A stretch of DNA of 64,000 nt from Poriferisodalis sp965208485 (GCF_965208485.1 NZ_OZ242344.1:2232001-2296000), one strand, 5' to 3'. Positions 1-8,705 are shown, counted from the stretch's first letter. A program made the numbers and translations. Notes: generated by a model not told the origin, from the letters alone.

Positions 1-38
1 ACGCGCTAGCCGACTGACGCGGCGTGAAGGTCGTCCAT

Positions 39-452
39 ATGCTCCATATGCTTGGGAGGCGAGTGCTGTGCGCGCTCTGCTGCATCGCGTTGTTGGGCGG
101 TGTGTTCTGGCTGCCGTTGGGGGACGCGTCGGCGCAAGTCGACAACTCCAGCGGTGGCGGTGTCGTGCTGGCGGTCGCCAATGGGGAGTCGTTCGCCGAT
201 GTCGGCGTGGCTGCTGCCTTGGTGGCGTCTGGTGAGGCTGATGCGTTGGTGATCGCTGCTGCTGCTGATGTCTTGGGTGACGGCGCGGCGGGTGTTTTCG
301 GACACGCCATGGACTCATTAGGGGGGGGGGGGGGGGATAGGGGTTTTGCTTGTCGGCGGCACCGCGGTGCTGTCCAAGACTCTCGAAGCGCAGGTCTCGA
401 CGCTGGCCCCGATGGCATCTGTGGAGCGTCTTTGGGGCGCGACGCGCACTGA
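39..452 (+). CDS. N-terminal part of a CWB2 surface protein (out-of-frame phase)
   Basis: This is the 5' portion of the large secreted protein that continues from 346 in another frame. I chose ATG 39 because GAAGG lies about 8 bases upstream and the hydrophobic signal peptide follows directly, ending near an ASA/Q cleavage site. After the signal come about 60 residues of a cell-wall-binding repeat 2 (motif family ANG.S..D..VAAAL). At the 16-G run (321-336) the frame departs from the downstream homologous frame, and the tail after about residue 100 is unrelated and stops at 452. Losing one G, or gaining two, would join both parts into a protein of about 1365 residues. CWB2 repeats are known to anchor proteins non-covalently to the cell wall. 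Whether this is a genuine OFF phase or a sequencing artefact cannot be told from one sequence. Confidence 0.7.
   Translation: MLHMLGRRVLCALCCIALLGGVFWLPLGDASAQVDNSSGGGVVLAVANGESFADVGVAAALVASGEADALVIAAAADVLGDGAAGVFGHAMDSLGGGGGDRGFACRRHRGAVQDSRSAGLDAGPDGICGASLGRDAH
321..336. repeat. 16-base poly-G homopolymer inside a surface-protein gene
   Basis: There are sixteen consecutive G residues inside the first CWB2 repeat. The reading frame upstream is 0 mod 3 and the homologous frame downstream is 1 mod 3, so the present length gives an early stop. Lengths of 15 or 18 would restore the full frame. Slipped-strand mispairing at such tracts is the classic mechanism of phase variation in other bacteria. 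Confidence 0.9.
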
Positions 453-3400
453 GACCGCAGCAGCAGCGGCGCGGCGTGCACTGGGTCACCCTTCTGCAGA
501 CGTCGGCGCTGTACGAGTAGCGCTGGCCAACGGCTCGTCGCCGGCCGATGTGGGTGCCGCCGCGGCCTTGGTGGCCGCTGGGGGCGCAGACGCTGTGCTG
601 TATTCGGGTGCCGACGCACTCGGGCGCGAGACGGCGATGCTGCTCGGCGAGTATCAGGTCTCCACGGTCTATCTGATCGGCGGCACAGCGGTTCTGTCCG
701 AGCGGCTGCGCACTGACGCGGTGTCCGCGGCTGGCAATGCCAAGTCGCGTCGGCTGTCCGGCGAGGCGCGTGAGCACACCGCTGCTGCGGTCGCGCGGGC
801 ATCGGCGGCCGACTGCGTCGCTGCGGCGGTGATTGCGAACGGCCGCTCTCCGGTCGACGTCGGCACGGCGGCGGCCTTGGCTGGCGCATTGGGCGACAGC
901 GTTGTTCTCTTCGCCGCTTCGGCGCATGACGCTGGCGAATCTGCCCGTGATGCGGTCAGCGATCTCGGACCGGCGCAGGTCGTGCTTGTCGGTGGCGCCG
1001 ACGCGCTCGGCGCCGCCATCGAGGAGCAGCTGCCCGGCGCACGCATCGCCGACGCGCACCACGCCGCTCGACGCGCACTGGCGGGACCTGCTGACGACTG
1101 CGACAACGCCGAACGCGCTGCACCGCCGACGGAACGTCAAGGGGGCAGCACGCCGGAGGGTCCCGCACCGGAAGGCAGCACGCCGGAAGGCAGCACGCCG
1201 GAGGGTTCCGCACCGGAGGGCAGCACGCCGGAAGGCACGCGGGGCGAAGCGGTCGACGACCGTGACGCTCCCGCGCCCGGTTCGCCGTCAGCGCCGCTGG
1301 AGCTGAGCGTCGAGGCGGCACATACCGAATTGGAGATCGAGTGGCTGCCGCCTGAAGATTCCGGCGCGTCTGAGGTGACCGGCTATGTGGTTCAGTTCCG
1401 AATGGCGAGTGATCTGTGGACGTTTGAAACGATCGGCCGTCGAGTCGGGGCCGACGCGCGCTCCGCGACTCTCATCGGTCTCGACAACGGAATCGAATTC
1501 GTGGTGCGGGTCGCCGCGGAGAACAGGCAGGGGAGAGGCAGATGGGTCTCAGCAGCAGGGACGCCGACGCTGGCCGACGGGGCTTTGGGCGAGCCGCTTG
1601 ATCTGCGTCCGAATGCGTCTGGCGATGACGGTGGCATTCTGATGACGTGGCATGACCCCGCCGACAGGGGCGATTCTGCGCTGACTGCGTATCGACTGCA
1701 GTACAAGCTGCTGGACCGGCCATGGTCTTCCGCGACGGAACTGCGGACTGATGCCGAGCGCAACGAGGCAATCGTCTACGACCCAGGACGCAATATCGGC
1801 CTCGCCTTCATCGAGGTCGAAACCTACGAGGTGTACGAGGTGCGTGTAGCCGCCGTCGTCGAGGCGGGCACAGGCAAGGCTGTCACAGGCCGGTGGGCAA
1901 CCAGCACCGTGTACGGCGGCGGTAGGAAACCTGGAGCGGTGCGAGACTTGACCGTCGAGCCTCGGGGAACAGGATCCGACGCCGACTTGATCGTTTTCTG
2001 GTCGATACCCAGATACAGCCCGACACCAATCCGCGGCTACCGAGTCCAGTGGTTTCCGTGGGATCCAACCAGCGAAAGCGCACGGGGCGAGGCGACGGTG
2101 ACGTCGCCTAGCTACAGCATCCCGATCGCGGGCCTAGGCGCAGAGCACTATGCCGTCCGGGTGTCTGCCGTGAACGAGGGTGGGGAGGAGGGACCGAGCG
2201 TGGATGACGATACGTTCTTCGGCGCATCGCCCTCTGCGCCCACGGAACTTGCAGCGGCGCAGCGGGAAGCCGGTGTCGAAGTCTCGTGGGCGGCGCCGAG
2301 CTATGGCGGACTCGGCGGCGTGCTTGGATACAGAGTGCGCTGGAGGCCGACGGCTTCGAGTGAGTGGAACGATGCTGACAGCGCCGACAAAGGTGCTGCC
2401 GAGCGCTCGCACGCCATCTCCGGTTTGTCAACAGGGAGTTACGCTGTCGCTGTCACCGCTGTCAGCGACAGCGGTGAGGGGGGCGAAGCGACAGCCGACT
2501 TCATCTACGCAGGCATCCCGGGCAAGCCAAGCGCACTGACGCTGACGCCCGGCGACGGTCGTGTGACTGCGGAATGGTCAGCGCCTTCGGGTGACGGCCT
2601 CGGCACAGCACACTACGTGGTGCAATGGAAGGACACCGGCGCCGACAGCTGGGATGACGCCGACGAAGCCGAGGTGCCGCCGCGCAGCACTGCCTACACG
2701 ATCGAAGATCTCGCGAACGATCATTCCCAATCGGTCAGGGTCGCCGCGAGGACACTGGCAGGCACCGGGCCATGGTCCGACGCCAAGGATGCGGCTGCTG
2801 CTGCGGGCGGTGCGCACGATCCTCGCGACCTCGTCTTGGACGGACGCCACACGCGCATGCACGTGGACTGGGCCGCCCCGACGCAGGCATCGACGGTGAC
2901 GCTGTATCGCGTGGAGTGGCGGCTCGGGGGTGAGGAGTTCTCGGAGGACCAGGCCGTCACCCTCGACGCGAGCAAGACCTCGACGGTCATCTACGGCCCA
3001 CTGACGACCTCCGTCGTCTACGTTGTGCGCGTCACTGCGCTCGACGAACAGGGCTCGTCACTTGGGAACGCCGCCGCCGCCGCGGAGGTTGTGTCGGCGC
3101 ACGACTACATCGACAAGGAATTGATCGGTCCGCGCATCGACGATTTCCAATGGCTTCAGGATGTTTGGATCCGCTACCGACCCAGGATCCGGATCGCAGA
3201 TATTTCCTATTTGGGTCAATACGATATTGGCAGCGTTACTCTGAGACTTGACACCTATCGCTCCATCTACACTGTCCTCCACGAGCTTGCACATCACTTG
3301 ACGATTCTGCCAAGTGCGCCTAGCAACCCCTTGTCGGTAGCCATCGGCCAGTTTTACTTCAATCAGCTCGTCGGGACTAACTGTGGCGGCCGCGGTGTCC

Positions 3401-4137
3401 CCGATCGGGAGGCTATAGCTGACGCGATCGCCTATGAGACGCTCGACGGCAGATCCGGTGACTGGACATATCTGTATGCGTGCGACCTCATATCAGTACC
3501 GCCGAACCCTGAGACACGATCGGTTGTTGCAGACATCATCCACGGCCGTACGCCGCAGTGGTTCTTTGACATCTACAGCAGTGACGGGACGATGGAGAGC
3601 GTAGACCTCGATCTCTTCTTCGCCGACTTGACAAAGGCTCGCGATTCTGCATTTGCCTCAGAGTTTCGGGTTTTTCTCAAGGATGCATTCGGGGGATTCT
3701 GCTCAAAGGAAGAAGGCTTCATCACGTTCAGTCGAGTATTTCTTGTTGATCCTCCGCTTGTGCCGTACAAGAACCCGTGGATTGACGGTGGTTGCGAGAC
3801 CAGATGGCCGCGAATCCTGACCGCGGAGAGCGGCGGCGGGGAGGTTCATGTGAGATGGCAAGAACCGTACTGGACGACTACACCTGCGATAAACGCCTAC
3901 GTTCTGCAATGGAAATCGGGTGCGCAGTCGTACGACACATCACGCCAATCAGTGATCACCGACCTTGAGGACCTGAGTCACACGATCACTGGGTTGACAT
4001 CAGGCACGGAGTATTCTGTGCGTGTCGCCGCTGTGAATGCCACTGACCCTAGCGACATGACTGAATTCATCCAATCCGACTTCGACGACGATGATGGCCA
4101 TCAACGGGTTGTGGAAGTGACAGTAACAGTGGATTAG
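346..4137 (+). CDS. CWB2 / FnIII secreted protein with embedded HExxH metallopeptidase domain
   Basis: This is the main part of the gene split by the poly-G tract. TTG 346 is only the first possible start in this frame; in the restored frame translation would enter from the upstream part. Order seen: the end of one CWB2 repeat and two more (residues about 1-240), a PEG-rich repeat linker (about 265-300), six FnIII domains (about 305-910), a domain with zinc-protease motif HELAHH at 979-984 and a possible third ligand in DREAIADA near 1020, then a final FnIII domain. No LPXTG or transmembrane anchor is seen, so attachment would rely on CWB2. The inferred role is a cell-surface or secreted zinc peptidase or adhesin. 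The peptidase family was not identified beyond the motif, and the substrate is unknown. Confidence 0.75.
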   Translation: MLVGGTAVLSKTLEAQVSTLAPMASVERLWGATRTETAAAAARRALGHPSADVGAVRVALANGSSPADVGAAAALVAAGGADAVLYSGADALGRETAMLLGEYQVSTVYLIGGTAVLSERLRTDAVSAAGNAKSRRLSGEAREHTAAAVARASAADCVAAAVIANGRSPVDVGTAAALAGALGDSVVLFAASAHDAGESARDAVSDLGPAQVVLVGGADALGAAIEEQLPGARIADAHHAARRALAGPADDCDNAERAAPPTERQGGSTPEGPAPEGSTPEGSTPEGSAPEGSTPEGTRGEAVDDRDAPAPGSPSAPLELSVEAAHTELEIEWLPPEDSGASEVTGYVVQFRMASDLWTFETIGRRVGADARSATLIGLDNGIEFVVRVAAENRQGRGRWVSAAGTPTLADGALGEPLDLRPNASGDDGGILMTWHDPADRGDSALTAYRLQYKLLDRPWSSATELRTDAERNEAIVYDPGRNIGLAFIEVETYEVYEVRVAAVVEAGTGKAVTGRWATSTVYGGGRKPGAVRDLTVEPRGTGSDADLIVFWSIPRYSPTPIRGYRVQWFPWDPTSESARGEATVTSPSYSIPIAGLGAEHYAVRVSAVNEGGEEGPSVDDDTFFGASPSAPTELAAAQREAGVEVSWAAPSYGGLGGVLGYRVRWRPTASSEWNDADSADKGAAERSHAISGLSTGSYAVAVTAVSDSGEGGEATADFIYAGIPGKPSALTLTPGDGRVTAEWSAPSGDGLGTAHYVVQWKDTGADSWDDADEAEVPPRSTAYTIEDLANDHSQSVRVAARTLAGTGPWSDAKDAAAAAGGAHDPRDLVLDGRHTRMHVDWAAPTQASTVTLYRVEWRLGGEEFSEDQAVTLDASKTSTVIYGPLTTSVVYVVRVTALDEQGSSLGNAAAAAEVVSAHDYIDKELIGPRIDDFQWLQDVWIRYRPRIRIADISYLGQYDIGSVTLRLDTYRSIYTVLHELAHHLTILPSAPSNPLSVAIGQFYFNQLVGTNCGGRGVPDREAIADAIAYETLDGRSGDWTYLYACDLISVPPNPETRSVVADIIHGRTPQWFFDIYSSDGTMESVDLDLFFADLTKARDSAFASEFRVFLKDAFGGFCSKEEGFITFSRVFLVDPPLVPYKNPWIDGGCETRWPRILTAESGGGEVHVRWQEPYWTTTPAINAYVLQWKSGAQSYDTSRQSVITDLEDLSHTITGLTSGTEYSVRVAAVNATDPSDMTEFIQSDFDDDDGHQRVVEVTVTVD

Positions 4138-4224
4138 AGATCCACCATGCCCTGCTAGGAGTCCGCTGATTTGTTGGCGGTGATTTCCGCGTGGGGGGTG
4201 GGTGGCGCGTGGGACACTGGTGGG

Positions 4225-5092
4225 GTGCAGGGGTCAGCGGGTCGGGATCGGGTGTTGTTGGACGCGGCGGTGGTGTGCGGGCATCTGTTGGCGCGGGGGT
4301 CGGTGTGTGCGTTGTTGGCGGAGCATCGTTGTCGGTTGTTTGCTGACGGGTTGTTCGAGGATCTGTTCGCGAGTGGGCGTGGTCGCCCGTCGGCGCCCGG
4401 GGGAGGTGGTGGCCGCGGTGATGGTGCTGCAGGCGTTGGAGGGCCTGTCGGATCGGGCGGCGTGCGCGCGGTTGCAGACTGATGTGGGGTGGAAGGCTGC
4501 GGCGGGGCTGGCGCTCACTGATGAGGCGTTCCATCACACGGTGCTGACGTTGTGGCGGAACAGGCTGCGGGCCGGCGGGCGTCCGGATCGGATCTTCGAG
4601 GCGGTGCGGGGGCTGATCGCAGCGTCGGGCGCGGTCGCGGGGCGTGAGCGGCGTGTGCTGGATTCCACGGTGCTCGACGACGCGGTCGCCCGTCAGGGCA
4701 CCGTCACGATGCTGGCGGTCCAGATTCGGCGGGTGCGGCGGCTGGTGGGCGAGTTGGGCGAGGTTCCGGTGCGCGAACGCAATCTGGACCCGGCGGGGCC
4801 GGTGGTGGACTGGGCGGACCCTGCGGACATCGAGCGGCTGGTCAGCGAGCTGACAGATGACGCGTTGGATCTGATCGGCGCAGCGGGGGGCCTCGAATTG
4901 GACGATGCCCAGGCGGACGCGGTGGGGTTGTTGGGGCTGGTCGCGGGCCAGGACACCGAGCCCGTCGACGGGGAGCCGGGGCGGTGGCGGATCGCCCGGC
5001 GGACCGCGAAGGGGCGGGTGATCAGCGTGGTCGATCCCGAGTCGCGGCACACCCACAAGACCGCTCACAGCTACCGGGACGGCTTCAAGTGA
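4225..5092 (+). pseudogene. IS1182-family transposase, frameshifted and truncated
   Basis: The protein reads from GTG 4225 (QGSAGRDRVLLDAA, then LFEDLFASGRGRPSAP) and continues in the next frame with PGEVVAAVMVLQALEGLSD and then FHHTVLTLWRNRLR. This order is typical of the N-terminal half of IS1182-type (DUF772-containing) transposases. One extra G in the G run at 4399-4403 causes the frameshift. The frame ends at 5092 right after HSYRDGFK, the point where the catalytic region normally continues, because the IS3-type element begins there. The remaining C-terminal half is absent. It cannot encode an active transposase. Confidence 0.75.
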
Positions 5093-5155
5093 ATCACCCC
5101 GTGTTTTGTAGAGACTCTGGGGGTCCCTGTGTTTCGTGTAGGCGGATTACTGGAT

Positions 5156-6007
5156 TCATGCTGCCGGTTTGTGTTGGTGTCGGTTCTCGAACTCGACGGG
5201 TGAGAGCATGCCAAGGGCGCTGTGGCGCCGCTGGCGGTTGTGCCAGATCTCGAGGTATTCGAAGATCGCGTTGGCGAGCTCGATGCGTGTGTGCCAGCGT
5301 TTGCGGTCCAGCAGTTCGACTTGCATGCGGGACCAGAACGACTCGATCATCGCGTTGTCGTAGCAGTCCCCGACCGAGCCCATCGAGGGCAGCAGCCCCG
5401 AGTCGACGGCTCGCTGGGTGAACGCCCACGACGTGAACTGGGTGCCCTGATCGCTGTGGACCACCGTCTCGTCCGGTGTCGGGCTGCGTGCCTCAATCGC
5501 CATTCCCAAGGCGCTCGTCACCATCGCGGCGGTGGGTCGGGAGTCGATGGACCAGCCCACGACACGGCGGCTGAAGGTGTCGAGCACCACAGCGCAATAG
5601 AGCTTGCCCTCGCGGGTGGGGTGCTCGGTGATGTCGGTCACCCACAGCCGGTCCGGGGCTGAACTGGTGAAGTCACGGTCCACGAGATCGGCTGCGGTCG
5701 CCGCGTTGGGGACCTTGCGGAACTTGGGCCGCCCCGACACGCCGCGCAGCCCCGCTCGCCGCATGAGTGTCTCGACGGTCTGACGGCACACTGCTATGCC
5801 GCGGCCCAGAACCAGCTCGGCATGGACTCGGTTGGCGCCGTAGGTCTGCCGGGACACGGCGTGGATCTCACAGATGACATCACCCAGCCAGGCGTGCCGG
5901 ATCGAACGCGCTGAGGGCGGGCGGCGAAGCCAGCCGTAGTAGCCCGACACCGAAACCCCCAACAGTTCGCATGCCCGCTCGACAGGAAGCCCTTCCGCGG
6001 CCATCAC
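5156..6007 (-). CDS. IS3-family transposase OrfB (DDE integrase core)
   Basis: This 283-residue protein has an N-terminal HTH_21-like segment (ERACELLGVSVSGYYGWLRR) and an rve integrase core. The catalytic triad is visible as D in LWVTDITEHP, D in VHSDQGTQF and E in DNAMIESFWS. The C-terminal signature (WHNRQRRHSALGMLSP) is also typical. Translation starts at GTG 6007, overlapping the orfA stop as GTGA, so OrfB could be made by reinitiation; in many IS3 members a -1 frameshift instead gives an OrfAB fusion. All key residues are present, so this copy looks intact and potentially active, unlike its host element. Confidence 0.9.
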   Translation of the reverse strand: MMAAEGLPVERACELLGVSVSGYYGWLRRPPSARSIRHAWLGDVICEIHAVSRQTYGANRVHAELVLGRGIAVCRQTVETLMRRAGLRGVSGRPKFRKVPNAATAADLVDRDFTSSAPDRLWVTDITEHPTREGKLYCAVVLDTFSRRVVGWSIDSRPTAAMVTSALGMAIEARSPTPDETVVHSDQGTQFTSWAFTQRAVDSGLLPSMGSVGDCYDNAMIESFWSRMQVELLDRKRWHTRIELANAIFEYLEIWHNRQRRHSALGMLSPVEFENRHQHKPAA

Positions 6008-6309
6008 CTTGATGGCCGCGAACCGCCTTTTGGGTCGACGTCCCCCTTCAGCAGCTCGGTCGCCCGGCGGTGGATCGCCAGCTCGGTCTCGAGCTCGCGT
6101 ACCCGCCTGCGCAAGGCCACAAGCTCCGCATGCTCAGCTGTCGTCAGACCCGGCTCGACGCCGGCGTCGATGCGCGCCTGGCGGCGCCACGTATAGATCG
6201 ACTGATCGCTGATCCCAAGCTCAGCCGCGACCTGCGCAACCGGCCGGCCCGCCTCGACCAGATCGATCACACGCCGCCGGAACTCCGCCGGATAACCCCT
6301 CGGTGCCAT
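6004..6309 (-). CDS. IS3-family transposase OrfA (HTH protein)
   Basis: This 101-residue protein begins MAPRGYPAEFRRRVIDLV and contains an HTH (VAQVAAELGISDQSIYTWRRQ), then a leucine-rich coiled-coil (ELVALRRRVRELETELAI) ending in the typical ATELLK. It binds the terminal repeats and contacts OrfB in this family. It overlaps orfB by four bases (GTGA). Its length and motif order are normal for IS3 OrfA. Confidence 0.9.
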   Translation of the reverse strand: MAPRGYPAEFRRRVIDLVEAGRPVAQVAAELGISDQSIYTWRRQARIDAGVEPGLTTAEHAELVALRRRVRELETELAIHRRATELLKGDVDPKGGSRPSR

Positions 6310-6455
6310 GAAGCCTCCTCAAAGCTCATGACAACACAATCCAGCATCCACCCCGCGCGAAACCCAGGGTGCACCAAGCAGAACCACGCACCCCACCACC
6401 ATGCCGCGCGCCCACCCCCCACACGCGGAAATCCGCCCACTTTCCGACCACCCTC

Positions 6456-6562
6456 CTAGGAGGGTGGTCGGAAAGCCGCTATTTCGGCGTTTGTCAGATG
6501 CAAACCCGCAGGTCAGGGACTTGCTGTGTCGGCAAGATCCCCTTTTCCGACCACCCTCCTAG
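6456..6562. repeat. CTAG-bounded palindromic element, 107 bp (type A copy 1)
   Basis: The element runs from CTAG to CTAG with arms CTAGGAGGGTGGTCGGAAA in inverted orientation and, on the minus strand, the core CTGACCTGCGGGTTTGCA. It shares its left CTAG with the right end of the IS1182-type element, so the junction is a 34-bp perfect palindrome (6441-6474). It is nearly identical to the copies at 24288 and 41134. It has no coding capacity, and its size and inverted ends fit a MITE. Confidence 0.8.
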
Positions 6563-6731
6563 TCATCCGCGAAGTCGCTGCGGCTGTGACCTGCGATTGA
6601 GCAACTGACCGGCCGGATGACATCGGCGGGGACGCTACCCACGTGCCGCTCGCGCGTCAAGCAGGTGCGCACTTGCACAACGAACGCGCAAACTTGGCCG
6701 TTGAGTCACTCCTACGGCCTCGGGATAGAGC

Positions 6732-6748
6732 AGTACTCGTGGAGTACT
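6732..6748. promoter_or_regulatory. inverted repeat AGTACT-N5-AGTACT
   Basis: AGTACT, itself palindromic, occurs twice separated by CGTGG directly at the start of the decayed AbrB-like antitoxin gene. Antitoxins of this class usually bind such sites to repress their own operon. Assignment as an operator is inference. Confidence 0.4.
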
Positions 6749-7003
6749 CAGTAAGGAAACGTCCGCGGGGGCGGACGACCGTCACCTCCAAGCACCAAGT
6801 GACGATTTCCGCTGAGGCCTTCGCCGCTGCAGGCTTGGCGCCGGGCGACTCGCTGGCGGGCCGCCTACCGATCGGTGAAGCTGCCCGATGCCTTCGTCAT
6901 TGCGACGGCGATCCACCACGACGCCGATGCACTGCTGACCACCGACCGCGACTGGCCCGGACCCCTCACACGCCAGCTCCCCTTCGAGCTGCAGATCGTC
7001 TGA
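6739..7003 (+). pseudogene. collapsed AbrB-antitoxin / PIN-toxin pair (vapBC-like remnant)
   Basis: The first part (from GTG 6739) reads RPRGRTTVTSKHQVTISAE and then FAAAGLAPGDSL, the N-terminal beta-hairpin of an AbrB/SpoVT-type antitoxin. At about 6866 the homology jumps to another frame reading KLPDAFVIATAIHHDADALL and then TTDRDWPGPL, the C-terminal end of a PIN-domain toxin with its last acidic residues, ending at TGA 7003. The C-terminus of the antitoxin and most of the toxin are gone. A single internal deletion of a VapBC-type operon explains this. No active toxin can be made. Confidence 0.65.
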
Positions 7004-7202
7004 CCGGCCGTCCGGTGCCGCGTACCGCACGCCGCACGCCAGCGCACTGCTGGCTTACCGAGTGCGCCGACGCTTGGCAATCTGAGATCTCGGCCGCAGA
7101 AGCCACGTAAACGCGGAATCAAAATAACTTCGTGAAGATAGTGAAGATCATGAAAACAGGGAAGAAAAAGAACACTGAGCACGTCGAGACTAGACTGAGC
7201 GG

Positions 7203-8441
7203 ATGACCCCCCAGCGGCCCCAGTACTTTCCCGCCGAGGTCGACATCCCCGCCTCGATGCCCTTCACGCCCGGCTTCGGCAGCACGCCGCCGTGCCTGGT
7301 CGGCCGGGACGATCTCATCCGCACGGTGTGCGCCTTGCTGGCCGGAGACCCTGCCGGCGAGGGAAGCACCAACGTGCTGCTGGCACCGCGAGGCCTCGGC
7401 AAAACCGTCTTGCTGAACGAGGTAGAAGACGCCGCCCGGTCAGAACGCGGCTGGCTGGTGGTCTCGGTGTCGGGGACCGACGGCGACCCGATTGCCGAGA
7501 CGCACAAAGAGGTCTGCCGGGCCATGGACGACTGGACCCAGGCCCACGGCGACCCGGCACGGCGGCGGCTGGCTTCGGTGAGCATCGGCGCCGCGGGTCT
7601 GTCGGCCGGGGTCTCCTACTCCGAAGAACCCCAACCGAGGCGAACGACTTACGGCGACGACCTGCGCCGCGACCTGAGCGAACTCACGAGCGCGGCTGCT
7701 TCCACCGGCGCCCGGGTGCTGCTCACCATGGACGAGATGCACGCGATACCGCTGGCCCAAGCCCGGCAGCTCGGCTCGTACATCCAGCACATCGCCAAGC
7801 GGGAACGCCGGGCGCTCGTGTTCCTGGGAGCGGCACTGCCCTACATCACCGAAACGCTGCTGGCCGACCGCAAATCGACGTTCCTGCAGCGTCTCGCAAT
7901 CCACCGGGCAGATCCGCTGTCGGCAGCCGACGCACGCCGCGGGCTGAAAGAACCGATCGAGACCCACGGAGGCCGCATCGACGACGAGGCACTGGAGCTG
8001 GCGACCGCTGCGGTGGGCGGCCACCCGTACATGCTCCAGCTCGTCGGCGACAAGATGTGGCGGGCCGCAGCCGGCGCAGCCGAGCCGATCACTGTCGTGC
8101 ACGCGCAGGACGCCGCCGCAGATGCCAAGGAATCACTGGGAGACCATCTGTTCGCACCGACGTGGCACGGCCTGTCGGAAAATGACAAGCGCTTCCTGTC
8201 GGCGCTCGTCGCTTTGAGCGCGACACACGCCACGCCACGGGTCGCCGCAGTCTGCGAGCGAGCTGGCATCGGCAATTCCAGCGCCAGTGCCTACCGGCGA
8301 CGGCTGCTGCTGTCGGGCCTGGTCGGCCCCGGCGGGCGCGGCCGGCTCCGGCTGGCCCATCCCGCAATCGCCCCGTGGCTGAAGCAGGCCATCGCAACTG
8401 GCTCGATCAGCGTCCCCGCAACCCCGCAATCCGGCACCTGA
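7203..8441 (+). CDS. AAA+ ATPase (AAA_16-like) of unknown role
   Basis: This 412-residue P-loop ATPase has Walker A APRGLGKT at 61-68 and Walker B LLTMDEMH near 173-180. A C-terminal winged-helix-like part (about 330-395) includes FLSALVALSATHATPRVAAV. The start ATG 7203 has no clear Shine-Dalgarno; an A-rich block with GTGAAGATA/GTGAAGATC repeats lies 40-80 bases upstream and is duplicated before the related fragment at 10.4 kb. Similar proteins occur as stand-alone genes near mobile DNA and defence or toxin-antitoxin genes, but the function is not established. A paralogous fragment at 10441-10812 keeps only the first 40 percent, at high identity. Confidence 0.85.
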   Translation: MTPQRPQYFPAEVDIPASMPFTPGFGSTPPCLVGRDDLIRTVCALLAGDPAGEGSTNVLLAPRGLGKTVLLNEVEDAARSERGWLVVSVSGTDGDPIAETHKEVCRAMDDWTQAHGDPARRRLASVSIGAAGLSAGVSYSEEPQPRRTTYGDDLRRDLSELTSAAASTGARVLLTMDEMHAIPLAQARQLGSYIQHIAKRERRALVFLGAALPYITETLLADRKSTFLQRLAIHRADPLSAADARRGLKEPIETHGGRIDDEALELATAAVGGHPYMLQLVGDKMWRAAAGAAEPITVVHAQDAAADAKESLGDHLFAPTWHGLSENDKRFLSALVALSATHATPRVAAVCERAGIGNSSASAYRRRLLLSGLVGPGGRGRLRLAHPAIAPWLKQAIATGSISVPATPQSGT

Positions 8442-8529
8442 GGCTGGGGCATCTGGCTGCAAGCACCGCCGCCTGATTCCCACAAACTGAACCCTGCAGC
8501 GGGGATCCACGCCGCCCAGGCCCAAGAGA

Positions 8530-8705
8530 GTTACCCCTGTCACCCCCGACGCCGACCTCGGCTGCGGTGGCGTAGCGGCGTGCCCAGACGCGGCACAGTT
8601 CCTCGAAGTGCGGGCCGACGACAAGTGACCGGAACGCGTCCTGGCAGGCCGCCCACACCTGCGCGGCCGTCCTTGCTCCAGTTGCATGGAACCGGCGGCT
8701 GAGTG
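8530..8705 (-). pseudogene. possible remnant of a third AAA ATPase C-terminus
   Basis: Between the two ATPase genes (8442-8812) no intact gene is visible. A minus-strand stretch reads AAQVWAACQDAFRSLVVGPH followed by FEELCRVWARRYATAAEVG, which resembles the segment preceding the nuclease-like C-terminal domain in DUF234/archaeal-type ATPases. It has no start, runs into unrelated sequence and lacks the catalytic end. The assignment rests on family memory of the VLGPHFE-like motif and is tentative. Confidence 0.35.

Larger units (their letters stand above)
5092..6343 (-). mobile_element. IS3-family insertion sequence
   Basis: The element carries a two-gene transposase cassette (orfA 6309-6004, orfB 6007-5156) read leftward. 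The ends can be aligned as imperfect inverted repeats beginning TGAAT (5092) and TGGAT (reverse strand from 6343), followed by related GTGTTxT and GAG blocks. I assign the limits from that alignment. No matching target duplication is visible at the two sides, which agrees with a deletion next to the insertion in the host IS1182-type element. Confidence 0.7.
4155..6459 (+). mobile_element. IS1182-type element, decayed, interrupted by an IS3-type element
   Basis: The element is bounded by CTAG at 4155-4158 and 6456-6459. The two ends are imperfect inverted copies over about 50 bases: both read CTAGGAG at the tip and share a subterminal GATTTCCGCGTG block followed by a G-rich stretch. Inside are a frameshifted and 3'-truncated transposase and a nested IS3-type element. 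The expected last third of the transposase is missing between the IS3 end and the right terminus, so a deletion probably accompanied or followed the IS3 insertion. The right tip is identical to the arms of the 107-bp palindromic elements found elsewhere in the window. Confidence 0.65.

Noticed and set aside
4067..5068. A 333-codon minus-strand frame opposite the IS1182 transposase
   Set aside because: Pro/Arg/His-rich shadow of the transposase; no domain.
5092..6343. Target-site duplication of the IS3-type element
   Set aside because: Bases outside the two ends do not match, and the adjacent host sequence has a deletion, so none can be claimed.
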